In this document: piece after piece, positions 1 through 6,869 of the stretch
Layout: each line of letters opens with the position of its first letter
Position numbering within the stretch: position 1 is the first letter of the stretch
Source of the DNA: Bacteroidota bacterium
Lineage (GTDB): Bacteria; Bacteroidota; Bacteroidia; 2-12-FULL-35-15
NCBI GenBank assembly: GCA_023251855.1
Contig: JAHEYA010000044.1
Coordinates: 1-10,711, forward strand
DNA length: 10,711 nucleotides
Direction of reading: 5' to 3'
The notes under the pieces: model-generated
Databases searched by the model: none
What the model saw: the letters and a program-made list of their open reading frames with translations, nothing else
What the model was told of the DNA's origin: nothing
Position numbers and translations under genes: made by a program

Positions 1-1262
1 TGATCGGAAGCTCAAAAGTAGTTTACAGTTCAAACGCTACCAGCTTTACTCCAAATGATATTGTTGCAAATACACAATACTATTTTGCAGTGTTTGCTTA
101 CAATGGTGTTTCAACCTATCGTAATTATTTAACTACAAGTCCTTTAATGGGTAATGTTACCAGTGGTGGTTCAATGCAGGCGGCTAATTATTACAGCACT
201 GCACATTCTTCAAGTGCCACGTTTGTTACCGACCTGCATGCAAAAATAAATCCCCATACGCTTCAACTTTACAGTAATTATGGCCCGTTAATGGCTGCCG
301 GATTATATACACGCGACACAACCGGCAATCAACGCGTAATTACCTGTGTATACAGTGGTGAAAACAAAGTGTATACAGAACCTTTCGATTGGACCACCGA
401 AAATTTCAGTCGTGAGCATACGTATTGCCAAAGCTGGCAAGCTACTGTTAACGATGCTAATTTTCAAGGTCGCCCTGAGTACAATGATTACCACATGATA
501 ACACCAACCAATCAAACCAATGCTAATGCTGTTCGCAGTAATAATCCGCTAGGTGTTGTGGTAGGAACCCCAATATCAACTTATTTAGGAGCTAAACTTG
601 GGTATGATGTGTTTGGACATAAAGTATATGAGCCTCGTGATTCTGATAAAGGTGATGCTGCACGTTGTATGTTCTATGAGTGTATTGCTTATACCGGTGT
701 TGCTTACACAGGTTCACCAAATACAGATGCTACCTATGGTGGCAGCTGGGCCTTACCAAATCGTATCAGTAATGCTATTCCTTTTGGTCAAGATCAAAAC
801 ATCCTAAAAACATGGAATACACAGGATCCACCTGATAATTTCGAAATTGCACGTAATGATTTTGTTGATTCTTTACAAGGTAACCGTAACCCGTTTATTG
901 ATAGTATGCAGTTTGCTTGTTACATTGATTTTATGACGATGACAAAAATTACCGGTCCTAATTTACCTTGTAATAATGAGGTTCTTGGTATTTCTGATAA
1001 TCAGGAGATCAATGAAACAATTCTGCTTTTACCAAATCCAAACAACGGAGTTTTTGCAGTAAGGTACACCTCAGCAAAAAATCAAAAAGTGAATGTAAAG
1101 CTAGTGGATATGCTTGGACGTATTGTTTATAACAATGAATTAACAGTGATCAGCGGCATAAATTCAACTGACATAAGCATTCAAAACTTAACTAAAGGAA
1201 TTTACTTTTTTGAATTAATAACCGGAAAAGGAAAACAAACCGAGAAAGTGGTGATTCAATAA
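1..1262 (+). CDS. Secreted endonuclease I family nuclease with T9SS sorting domain (5' partial)
   Basis: The reading frame is open to the left edge (codons start at base 3), so the gene begins outside the window; the GTG at 90 lies within a coding stretch and is not a start. The first ~50 residues (to about base 160, around TQYYFAVFAYNG) look like the end of a fibronectin type III-like domain. The endonuclease I (EndA/NucM/Vvn, His-Me finger) signature follows: REH at 411-419, DYHMITP at 486-506 and an NAVRSNNP block at 525-548, then GDAAR near 651-665. By homology the His of REH is the general base, and its Glu plus the Asn before RSN bind a divalent metal, so the site looks intact. From about 1027 (LLPNPNNGVF) to KGIYFFEL and the TAA stop lies a T9SS type A sorting domain. 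Inferred role: non-specific cleavage of extracellular DNA or RNA at the cell surface or in the medium. Family call strong; natural substrate unknown. Confidence 0.88.
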   Translation, partial: IGSSKVVYSSNATSFTPNDIVANTQYYFAVFAYNGVSTYRNYLTTSPLMGNVTSGGSMQAANYYSTAHSSSATFVTDLHAKINPHTLQLYSNYGPLMAAGLYTRDTTGNQRVITCVYSGENKVYTEPFDWTTENFSREHTYCQSWQATVNDANFQGRPEYNDYHMITPTNQTNANAVRSNNPLGVVVGTPISTYLGAKLGYDVFGHKVYEPRDSDKGDAARCMFYECIAYTGVAYTGSPNTDATYGGSWALPNRISNAIPFGQDQNILKTWNTQDPPDNFEIARNDFVDSLQGNRNPFIDSMQFACYIDFMTMTKITGPNLPCNNEVLGISDNQEINETILLLPNPNNGVFAVRYTSAKNQKVNVKLVDMLGRIVYNNELTVISGINSTDISIQNLTKGIYFFELITGKGKQTEKVVIQ

Positions 1263-1305
1263 GTTTCAATTTAAACCATTTTAAAATATATTTTAGTTCA
1301 TCGCT

Positions 1306-1381
1306 CCCCTCTCTCAAAAATTGCTTCCACTTCCCTTCTCCTTTGGAGAAGTTGCCCGAAGGGCGGATGAGGTCAGAGGGG
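1306..1381. repeat. REP-like intergenic element with nested hairpins
   Basis: An outer inverted repeat CCCCTCT (1306-1312) / AGAGGGG (1375-1381) encloses two inner hairpins. The first has a 7-bp stem CTTCTCC / GGAGAAG around TTT (1335-1351). The second is GCCC-GAA-GGGC (1354-1364). The arrangement could fold as a multi-branched structure. The wording (TTTGGAGAAG, GCCCGAAGGGC, GATGAGGTC) resembles, from memory, small dispersed repeats in Bacteroidota intergenic regions; dispersion cannot be shown from one window. It lies 44 bp after the endonuclease stop and might also protect or end that transcript. Confidence 0.6.
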
Positions 1382-1389
1382 TTGAGGGT

Positions 1390-1404
1390 ATAGCCGTCAG
1401 GCTA
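1390..1404. repeat. Left 15-bp inverted repeat
   Basis: ATAGCCGTCAGGCTA, the exact reverse complement of 1809-1823. It contains a 5-bp stem (TAGCC/GGCTA) with loop GTCA. Confidence 0.85.
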
Positions 1405-1696
1405 AAGAAAAAATTGTTGATTGTCAATGGTTTACATTGTTGGAAAGATTGAAAAAAGGCTGACATTTTTTAATTGCTTATTGAAAAAACGAAAGGACCG
1501 ACCTCAAATACATTTGATAAAAAAATCAAAGGTCAGTCAAAGCGAGGGCAGGTGCGAAAAGCGGAAAGTGTTTGAGACTAAACGAATTTTGAATGTTTGC
1601 AATCATTTATTAGTCGAGTTTTTCCGCTCCGCTGACTGGCGTTTAGATTTTTAATCAAATGAATTTGCAGTCTTGATTTTTTGTTTCTGGCGCCTG

Positions 1697-1716
1697 CCCT
1701 GAGCTTAGTCGAAGGG
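1697..1716. repeat. REP-like hairpin inside the MITE-like unit
   Basis: CCCTGAGCTTAGTCGAAGGG can pair CCCT with AGGG and, with a bulge, further inward. The form is very close to a short CCTGAGC...TCGAAGG palindrome that I recall as a common dispersed repeat in many bacterial genomes. One copy is seen here, so dispersion is not shown. Confidence 0.5.
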
Positions 1717-1808
1717 GATCAAGACAAAAGAAAAAGAGTATTATTGATAGAACAATTTTTATCGCGAACGACAATTGTAATTATTTGATAATAAGAAAAA
1801 TGCATCCT

Positions 1809-1823
1809 TAGCCTGACGGCTAT
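1809..1823. repeat. Right 15-bp inverted repeat
   Basis: TAGCCTGACGGCTAT, the exact reverse complement of 1390-1404. It is followed by the G-rich run GGGGGTTGGGGGT (1824-1836). Confidence 0.85.
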
Positions 1824-1844
1824 GGGGGTTGGGGGTAAGGTCTC

Positions 1845-1884
1845 AAAAAAAACGTCCCGCAGAATGTCTGCGGGACGTTTTTTT
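1845..1884. terminator. Bidirectional rho-independent terminator between convergent genes
   Basis: A perfect 13-bp stem, AACGTCCCGCAGA (1851-1863) and TCTGCGGGACGTT (1867-1879), closes a 3-base loop. An A tract on the left (1845-1852) and a T tract on the right (1878-1884) give a U-run in both directions. It lies 18 bases past the stop of the minus-strand 599-aa gene and can also stop plus-strand transcription from the endonuclease side. Confidence 0.93.
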
Positions 1885-1902
1885 ATTCCATTATTCTACT
1901 GC

Positions 1903-3702
1903 TTATTGTACAATCAACTTCTGAGTTTTAACTCCCTTATCCGTACTCAACTTGATATAATAAATGCCTTTCGCCAAACCATCAATATTAATTTGTTTGT
2001 TATAAGTTAATCCTGTACGTACTGAATTATCTATAACACCATACACTTCTTTACCTTGAATATCAAGTATAGTGATGGCTAGTTCATTAAAATTTGGATT
2101 ACTAGCAGTAATAGTAAATAGTCCTTTTGTTGGATTAGGATAAACAGAAATGTTACCAAAAGCATTTTCATCTATACCTGTTGATACAGCTATTGTTACT
2201 TTATAATCTTCGGTTTCGCCAAAAGAGTATACCAAACAAGCATCGGCAGCGGTAAGCGCTGTGCTGTATCTTGCTCTTACACGCATCATAGTAGCCCCTA
2301 ATGTAGCTGCCGAAGGTATGATAATAGATCCGGAGATCAATACACTGTCGCCACTTCCAACTAAAGTAAATTCAGATGCATCATAAATTCCATTTTGATT
2401 GTAATCAATCCAGGCTGCAACATGCTCAGTTCCACCATTATTTACAAATACACCAATTGGATAACTCGTTCCCGGGTTTAATGTAGGATTAGGAGTAAGA
2501 TAGGATGAATACCCTGTTGTTGGGCAGGTGGTAGTGGTATTATTAATTGTTGCAAAAGTTACTTTTAAGATCTCATCCGCTAGTGAGCAGTTTGAATGAG
2601 GTGTACAATAACAATTGGTTGGTGTATTCATTGTTATATTTACAATGTTTGAAGTTGCCGAAAAACCGCTTCCTGTACAGGTTACAACACAATGATAGAA
2701 CATGGCAACTGTTTGGGAGGTGGTACAAGTAGAATTTGTACCATTGGTAACATTTGTATAGGTTCCACCTGACGTAGTAGAAGATTGCCATTGGAAAGTA
2801 AGACCTGTAACATTTGGTGTAAACCCGGTTAATGTAAGATTGATGCTATCTCCTGCACAAACAATGGCGGGTAATCCGGAAGCTGTACCTGCTGTTGGTG
2901 TTCCGGTGCATGCAAACACGGGGGTCCAGGTAAAGGTTCTGCCTGAAGCAGGTTTAACAGTTGGTGAAAGACGCAATGTATCGGTATTGACAGTTCCTGC
3001 TGCTGTTGTTATCCAGCTTGTTGTTGATTTTCTGCAATTAAAATCAGAGGAGGTGGTACCACCTAAACCTACCTGCGGATTAACAGCAGGGGTATTAATA
3101 GTAACAGTACCATAAACAACCTGTATAACATTTGATGTTTCTTTTAACCGAATTTGAAAGTTCAAATCATTATTATAAAGATCTGTAAAATTATATCTCC
3201 TGTATTTTTTCCATTGAATAACACAAACTCTGTTCGGAGATGTTCCGGTTGTTTCTATTCTTAGTTCAGAGCCGGTTTGTGCATCCAAGTCAAAATCAAG
3301 ACCGGCAATTCTATTACGTAATAGTGTCGGTGTGGCAGTTGATGATTGTGATAAAATTTGAGCGAAATAATGGGAGGATTGAATGTTTACCGAAGGCGTT
3401 AAACTGGATTGACCTAAACTTATCCAACCATTTGTATTAATAGCTACTTTATCAAAAACAATCCCATTATAAGTAAAGTTAAAACCAATAGAGAAGCCGT
3501 TTCCGGATGTAGCCGTTCCTCCTAATGGGATGGAAGGATTAACAAAATTTTGCTCGTCACAACTGGTATCGCCCAATACTGTTCCACCGGTAATTGCAGT
3601 ATAGGTGCCCGCTGATGATGCAAATGTGTAGGTACTAACCTGCGCATTTATAGTGTTCAACAAAAGGGTGGTCGAAAATAAAGCAAGTACAATTTTTTTC
3701 AT
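1903..3702 (-). CDS. T9SS-exported Ig-like/GEVED domain surface protein, 599 aa
   Basis: The start chosen is ATG at 3702, which begins a clear signal peptide (MKKIVLALFSTTLLLNTINA, cut near residue 20). An upstream in-frame ATG at 3798 would put 32 residues before it and start inside the neighbour's terminator. Residues ~22-262 form a beta-rich N-terminal domain shared with the next two genes (AGTYTAITGG, NTNGWISLG, VCVIQW). Residues ~264-358 are Ig-like, with C282, W305 and Y-H-C338. Residues ~363-505 form a GEVED domain with DYNQNG at 433-438 and GETEDY at 495-500. A T9SS sorting domain runs from about 515 (VYPNP 520-524) to the end with KGIYYIKL. It most likely works as a surface-anchored or released adhesive or structural protein; no catalytic motif is seen. 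It has its own promoter candidate and terminator. Domain call strong; role inferred. Confidence 0.9.
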   Translation of the reverse strand: MKKIVLALFSTTLLLNTINAQVSTYTFASSAGTYTAITGGTVLGDTSCDEQNFVNPSIPLGGTATSGNGFSIGFNFTYNGIVFDKVAINTNGWISLGQSSLTPSVNIQSSHYFAQILSQSSTATPTLLRNRIAGLDFDLDAQTGSELRIETTGTSPNRVCVIQWKKYRRYNFTDLYNNDLNFQIRLKETSNVIQVVYGTVTINTPAVNPQVGLGGTTSSDFNCRKSTTSWITTAAGTVNTDTLRLSPTVKPASGRTFTWTPVFACTGTPTAGTASGLPAIVCAGDSINLTLTGFTPNVTGLTFQWQSSTTSGGTYTNVTNGTNSTCTTSQTVAMFYHCVVTCTGSGFSATSNIVNITMNTPTNCYCTPHSNCSLADEILKVTFATINNTTTTCPTTGYSSYLTPNPTLNPGTSYPIGVFVNNGGTEHVAAWIDYNQNGIYDASEFTLVGSGDSVLISGSIIIPSAATLGATMMRVRARYSTALTAADACLVYSFGETEDYKVTIAVSTGIDENAFGNISVYPNPTKGLFTITASNPNFNELAITILDIQGKEVYGVIDNSVRTGLTYNKQINIDGLAKGIYYIKLSTDKGVKTQKLIVQ

Positions 3703-3736
3703 TTTTTTCGTTTTTGGTTTGTTATTTTTAAGGTTG

Positions 3737-3744
3737 CAAAAGTA
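3737..3744 (-). promoter_or_regulatory. -7 box candidate for the 599-aa gene
   Basis: TACTTTTG on the minus strand fits Bacteroidota TAnnTTTG and is followed by CA, as in the two paralogs (TATTTTCGCA, TATTTTTGCA). It lies 34 bases before the ATG. No clear -33 TTG is seen. The leader is A-rich without a Shine-Dalgarno sequence. Confidence 0.5.
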
Positions 3745-3778
3745 CGCCATTTTTTTGAGCTGAAGAAAAGAAACATCT

Positions 3779-3814
3779 AAAAAAAACCCCTCCACCATTG
3801 GTAGAAGGGTTTTT
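3779..3814 (-). terminator. Rho-independent terminator of the 904-aa gene
   Basis: Arms 3782-3796 and 3800-3814 form a 15-bp stem with a 3-base loop, followed in the minus direction by eight U (complement of A at 3779-3786). Two positions are C.A mismatches on the plus strand but G.U wobbles in the minus-strand RNA, so the stem is fully paired only in the minus transcript. It starts 24 bases after the stop codon at 3838. Confidence 0.88.
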
Positions 3815-3837
3815 AAAATTTGATCGGTAACTACTGA

Positions 3838-6552
3838 TTATCGAATAACTAATTTTTGGATCTTAGTTCCATTACCTGCATTTAGTTTGATGTAATAAAT
3901 GCCTTTTGATAAACCTTCTAAATTAATTTGTTTGTTATAATCAAGTGAATTATTCTTGTCAATTGCATTGAAAACTTCTTTGCCTTGAATATCAAATACA
4001 TTGATTGCTAATGTTGTGAAATGTACATTATTTGCTGAAATAGTAAACATTCCGGTTGTTGGATTTGGATATACAGAGAAGTTGTTGAGCGTATTTTCAT
4101 CTATTCCGGTTGCTGCAGTAATATTCACTGTATAATCTTCTGTTTCACCATAGGGATAAGTTCCACAAGAATCAATGGAGGAAGCACTAGTAGTTTCAGT
4201 CAATACCACTCTCATTCTGGTGTTTCCTAATACTGCACTTGTGGGAACCATAAATGTTCCTGTTTTAGTGTAAGTACCCATAGCAGTATCAGATTGGAAA
4301 GCTCTTTCTCCCACCTCTGCAAAAGAACCATTTTGATTGTAATCAATGAATATCTTAAATGCAGTTTTAAAAGAACCTGTTCCGCATGTTCCTATCTGAA
4401 CAGAAAATGCAGTTGAAGCACCCTTGGCAAGATTTGGTGCAGTTACAGAGCTGTAATTTGAATACAAATTCAAAGTAGAGCCTGTACCGCCCGTAGTTGA
4501 ACACGTGGATGAATTATTAAGAGTGCCAACAGTAACATTAAATATATCTTCATCAGAAGCACTTGTTGCAGCTGAGGTACAAAAACAACCTGCCGGAGTA
4601 TTCATAGTTACATTCACCACATTTGAAGTAGCTGTTTGGCTGCTTGCAGTACATGTTACAACACATTTATAAAATAATGCTGTTGTTTGTGTTGTTGAAT
4701 AGGTAGTACTAGTAGCTCCTGAAATGTTTGTATAAGTTCCACCGGAAGCAGTTGATGATTGCCATTGAAAAGTAAGACCTGAATTGGCAGAATAACCTGT
4801 TAATGTAAGACTAAAACTGGCTCCACTACAAACACTTGCTGGAGCTGAGGCAGTTCCTGCTGTTGGAGCTCCGGTACATGGTGTAGCAGCAATCACGGTT
4901 ACTTTATAATCTTCTGTTTCACCGCTTCCAAAAGTCGTACAAGCATCTGTAGCACCATTTGTATTTCCATTCAAACGACTTCTGATCCTTAATCCAGTCA
5001 GACCGGCTAAAGCACTTGAAGGGATAGCAATAGCAATTGAATTAACAGTATTAGCAACTGAAGTGGTACATACCTGAGTCCATTCAGATGCCTCAAATGT
5101 TCCATTCTGATTATAATCCATCCAAATAGAAATAATGTTATTTGTTGTTGTTGTAACTTTAAAAGTGTAGGTACTGCCTGCTTGCAGTGAAGCAGTTGTA
5201 TTACCGGTTGAAGGATAAATCGTATACGCATTTCCATTGGTACCTGTACAACCTGTGTGTAAATTAGCAAGCGTAGTACCTACTATTCTCACACTATCAA
5301 TATTATCTGTTGTACTGCAAGCTCCTGAATGAACCGCTATACAATAACAACCCGCAGGAGTATTCATAGTTACATTCACCACATTTGAAGTGGCTGTTTG
5401 ACCACTTCCTGTGCATGTTACAACACATTTATAGAACATTGCTGCAGTTTGAGTTGTTGAAAATACAGCAGTTGTACCACCTGTTATATTGGTATACGTT
5501 CCTCCTGATGTGGTTGATGATTGCCATTGAAAAGTAAGACCCGAAACATTTGTAGTAAATCCGGTTAATGTAAGGTTAAAAGCTACACCACTGCATGCTC
5601 CGGTTGGAGCTGAAGCTGTTCCCGCTGTTGGCGTTCCGGTACAAGCAGGAGGAGGCGACCAGGTATATGTTTGACCGGATGCAGGCTTTACGGTTGTTGA
5701 CAAACGACAGGTGTCCGTATTAGCTGTTCCAGCTGTTGTTGCCGACCAATCGGTCAAAGTTTTTCTGTTGTTAAAATCAGTTAACGATGCACCACGAAGA
5801 CCTACCTGGTAAACACTTGCAGTAGCATTGGTTTGAAATGTACCATAAACAAATGCTATAGTATTGGTTGTTTCGGTCAAACGGATTTGAAAATTAAATA
5901 AATTATTCATACCCGTGGTTGCTGTAGTATTATATCTACGTGCACGGTTCCATTGAATAACACAAACTCTGTTAGGTGCAGTACCTGTGGTTTGATAACG
6001 TATTGTTCCTCCAACAGTATATGTTCCTGCAGTTGTAGCTGTTGTTGCATTTGAAGAAAGCGTTAAGGTTGTAGTTGTAAGTGCAGTGATTGTTGGTGTT
6101 CCAGTAAATCCGGTTGCCGTTTTTAATGTATCTCCAACAACAAAACCGGTGGTACTGCTAACATTTGTTACGATAGCACTTCCAACTGTTGCTACACCAC
6201 TTGATGTATAACCTAACTGAAGATCTTTGCCCATTGGACAAATAATATTGTTGATTGTACCACCACTAATAGGCGTATAACTACTTGTTGGTACTGCTGA
6301 GCCCAAACTTATCCAACCATTTACATTCAAACCAAATTGAGTATAGTTTGTTCCATTAAAATTAAAGGTAAATCCAATATTAAGCGGACCATATACATTG
6401 TCATCAGGAGTAATGCCCGAAGCAAGCAAAGTTGCACCCGTAATCGGGGTGTACGTTCCTGATGATTGAGCAAATGTATATGCACTAGCTTGCGCATACA
6501 TAAAATTCAACAAAACAATTGTTGAAAATAAAGTAAGTACTATTTTTTTCAT
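3838..6552 (-). CDS. T9SS-exported surface protein with two Ig-like/GEVED units, 904 aa
   Basis: The ATG at 6552 starts a signal peptide (MKKIVLTLFSTIVLLNFMYA). The N-terminal domain (~22-300) is shared with the flanking paralogs (SSGTYTPITGA, NVNGWISLG, NRVCVIQW) but carries an insertion at ~117-180 that is very rich in Thr, Ser and Val. Two units follow. Ig-1 is ~304-397 (C320, W343, C376) and GEVED-1 ~400-553 (DYNQNG 479-484, GETEDY 544-549). Ig-2 is ~559-651 (C575, W597, C630) and GEVED-2 ~656-812 (DYNQNG 737-742, GETEDY 802-807). A sorting domain (VYPNP 827-831, KGIYYIKL 883-890) ends it. GEVED-1 resembles that of the 599-aa paralog in its I/A-W-M/I-DYNQNG-x-(Y/F)-x-ASE form, while GEVED-2 is close to that of the 609-aa paralog (FNVTVGTLNNSSTCSTTGGT). 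No enzyme motif is seen; a long repetitive surface protein or adhesin is most likely. Domain call strong; function inferred. Confidence 0.9.
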   Translation of the reverse strand: MKKIVLTLFSTIVLLNFMYAQASAYTFAQSSGTYTPITGATLLASGITPDDNVYGPLNIGFTFNFNGTNYTQFGLNVNGWISLGSAVPTSSYTPISGGTINNIICPMGKDLQLGYTSSGVATVGSAIVTNVSSTTGFVVGDTLKTATGFTGTPTITALTTTTLTLSSNATTATTAGTYTVGGTIRYQTTGTAPNRVCVIQWNRARRYNTTATTGMNNLFNFQIRLTETTNTIAFVYGTFQTNATASVYQVGLRGASLTDFNNRKTLTDWSATTAGTANTDTCRLSTTVKPASGQTYTWSPPPACTGTPTAGTASAPTGACSGVAFNLTLTGFTTNVSGLTFQWQSSTTSGGTYTNITGGTTAVFSTTQTAAMFYKCVVTCTGSGQTATSNVVNVTMNTPAGCYCIAVHSGACSTTDNIDSVRIVGTTLANLHTGCTGTNGNAYTIYPSTGNTTASLQAGSTYTFKVTTTTNNIISIWMDYNQNGTFEASEWTQVCTTSVANTVNSIAIAIPSSALAGLTGLRIRSRLNGNTNGATDACTTFGSGETEDYKVTVIAATPCTGAPTAGTASAPASVCSGASFSLTLTGYSANSGLTFQWQSSTASGGTYTNISGATSTTYSTTQTTALFYKCVVTCTASSQTATSNVVNVTMNTPAGCFCTSAATSASDEDIFNVTVGTLNNSSTCSTTGGTGSTLNLYSNYSSVTAPNLAKGASTAFSVQIGTCGTGSFKTAFKIFIDYNQNGSFAEVGERAFQSDTAMGTYTKTGTFMVPTSAVLGNTRMRVVLTETTSASSIDSCGTYPYGETEDYTVNITAATGIDENTLNNFSVYPNPTTGMFTISANNVHFTTLAINVFDIQGKEVFNAIDKNNSLDYNKQINLEGLSKGIYYIKLNAGNGTKIQKLVIR
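4117..5643 (-). repeat. Internal duplication of the Ig+GEVED unit
   Basis: Two Ig+GEVED units follow each other (about 4894-5643 and 4117-4878). Their Ig parts align at a constant 762 bp (254 codons): W343 against W597, and two identical DNA blocks keep the same offset. One is a 35-bp block (4595-4629 = 5357-5391) and the other 29 bp (4751-4779 = 5513-5541). The GEVED parts have diverged much more than the Ig parts. Confidence 0.85.
6013..6204 (-). other. Thr/Ser-rich insertion in the N-terminal domain of the 904-aa protein
   Basis: Residues ~117-180 have no counterpart in the two paralogs, which go straight from the RNR(I/V) region to the RIET.GTSPN block. The piece reads VSSTTGFVVGDTL ... 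TPTITALTTTTLTLSSNATT. This is the form of short beta-rich modules I know from phage tail-fibre and adhesin proteins (TTG..VGDxL...TxITL). It is an inserted module, boundaries approximate. Confidence 0.6.
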
Positions 6553-6593
6553 TTTGTTTGTGCTTTTTAGGTTTTTAGTTTCTTATCGGGCTG

Positions 6594-6601
6594 CGAAAAT
6601 A
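6594..6601 (-). promoter_or_regulatory. -7 box candidate for the 904-aa gene
   Basis: TATTTTCG followed by CA on the minus strand is a one-base variant of TAnnTTTG at the place where the paralogs have TACTTTTGCA and TATTTTTGCA. It lies 41 bases before the ATG. The leader shares an ACTAAAAACCTAAAAAG-like stretch with the 609-aa gene. No clear -33 element is seen. Confidence 0.4.
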
Positions 6602-6718
6602 CGAGATTTTTTTTGATTGCTTATTAGCCTTGTTAGTATTTAGTTTTATATTATGGTGTAAAAGTAGAACTAAGATAATGTTCATATTAAAAAAAATAGG
6701 GAACGTGGAGGAACAATT

Positions 6719-6749
6719 AGTTAACGTTGGATTTGATTGAGTTAACGTT
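6719..6749. repeat. 10-bp direct repeat AGTTAACGTT, two copies
   Basis: Copies at 6719-6728 and 6740-6749 start 21 bp apart, about two helical turns, so they would face the same side of DNA. Each contains the palindromes GTTAAC and AACGTT. A related TTAACGTT occurs at 8907-8914. It could be a paired regulator site; no regulator is known here. Confidence 0.45.
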
Positions 6750-6813
6750 TTTAATCTTTGAAAGAAAATGATAAAACTGAAGTTTTAGGAACCCCGAAAA
6801 AGGAATAAATAAC

Positions 6814-6843
6814 AAAAAAAACCCTTCCAAATTATTGGAAGGG
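6814..6843 (-). terminator. Rho-independent terminator of the 609-aa gene
   Basis: A 9-bp perfect stem CCCTTCCAA (6822-6830) / TTGGAAGGG (6835-6843) with a 4-base loop is followed in the minus direction by eight U (A at 6814-6821). It starts 26 bases after the stop codon. There is no U-run on the plus side, so it is one-directional. Confidence 0.93.
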
Positions 6844-6869
6844 CTTAAAAATCAGTATTTTATCTCTTA

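Larger units (their letters stand above)
1378..1836. mobile_element. Candidate MITE-like unit with inverted repeats and flanking direct repeat
   Basis: A 15-bp sequence at 1390-1404 (ATAGCCGTCAGGCTA) is repeated as its exact reverse complement at 1809-1823. Each copy is itself a small hairpin (TAGCC/GGCTA arms around a 4-base loop). Outside them sit GGGGTTGAGGGT (1378-1389) and GGGGTTGGGGGT (1825-1836), a direct repeat matching at 11 of 12 positions, as a target-site duplication would. The ~405-bp interior has no transposase and no credible ORF. Inference: a non-autonomous mobile element or its remnant. The alternative is two independent REP-like hairpins next to similar G-rich runs. The left direct repeat overlaps the end of the 1306-1381 element, which supports the alternative. 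Confidence 0.4.
1263..1902. other. 640-bp intergenic region rich in repeats, no gene
   Basis: This gap lies between two convergent genes. I find no convincing coding sequence on either strand. The longest plus-strand frame (1421-1654) is Lys/Arg-rich, has no recognisable domain and sits inside a structure bounded by inverted repeats. The stretch instead holds a weak AT palindrome just after the endonuclease stop (1282-1295, TAAAATATATTTTA), a REP-like folded element (1306-1381), a pair of 15-bp inverted repeats (1390-1404, 1809-1823), a second REP-like hairpin (1697-1716), a G-rich run (1824-1840) and a bidirectional terminator (1845-1884). Confidence 0.75.
6553..6869. other. 317-bp intergenic region between paralogs
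   Basis: It has no gene. It holds the leader and -7 box of the 904-aa gene (6553-6601), a pair of 10-bp direct repeats AGTTAACGTT (6719-6728 and 6740-6749), and the terminator of the 609-aa gene (6814-6843). I see nothing further in 6602-6715. Confidence 0.7.

Noticed and set aside
90..92. GTG as start of the nuclease
   Set aside because: The frame is open and protein-like (fibronectin III-type) from base 3, so this codon is an internal Val.
1421..1654. 77-residue plus-strand open frame
   Set aside because: Basic, low-complexity translation with no domain, no promoter and a TTG-type start; it lies within the repeat-bounded non-coding stretch.
1824..1840. G-quadruplex in the G-rich run
   Set aside because: Only two long G runs plus a GG are present, so at best a weak two-layer fold; not enough to list as a feature.
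2840..3115. 91-residue plus-strand open frame opposite the 599-aa gene
   Set aside because: It is antisense to the N-terminal and Ig-like parts of a well-supported gene; the openness comes from the Thr/Gly/Val-rich codons on the other strand.
3700..3798. Longer start for the 599-aa protein (32 extra N-terminal residues)
   Set aside because: The extension would begin inside the neighbour's terminator hairpin and cover the -7 box candidate. It would also place a charged stretch before a clear signal peptide that begins at the ATG at 3702.
5007..5270. 87-residue minus-strand frame inside the 904-aa gene
   Set aside because: Out-of-frame shadow in Thr/Gln-rich DNA, with no start signal or domain.
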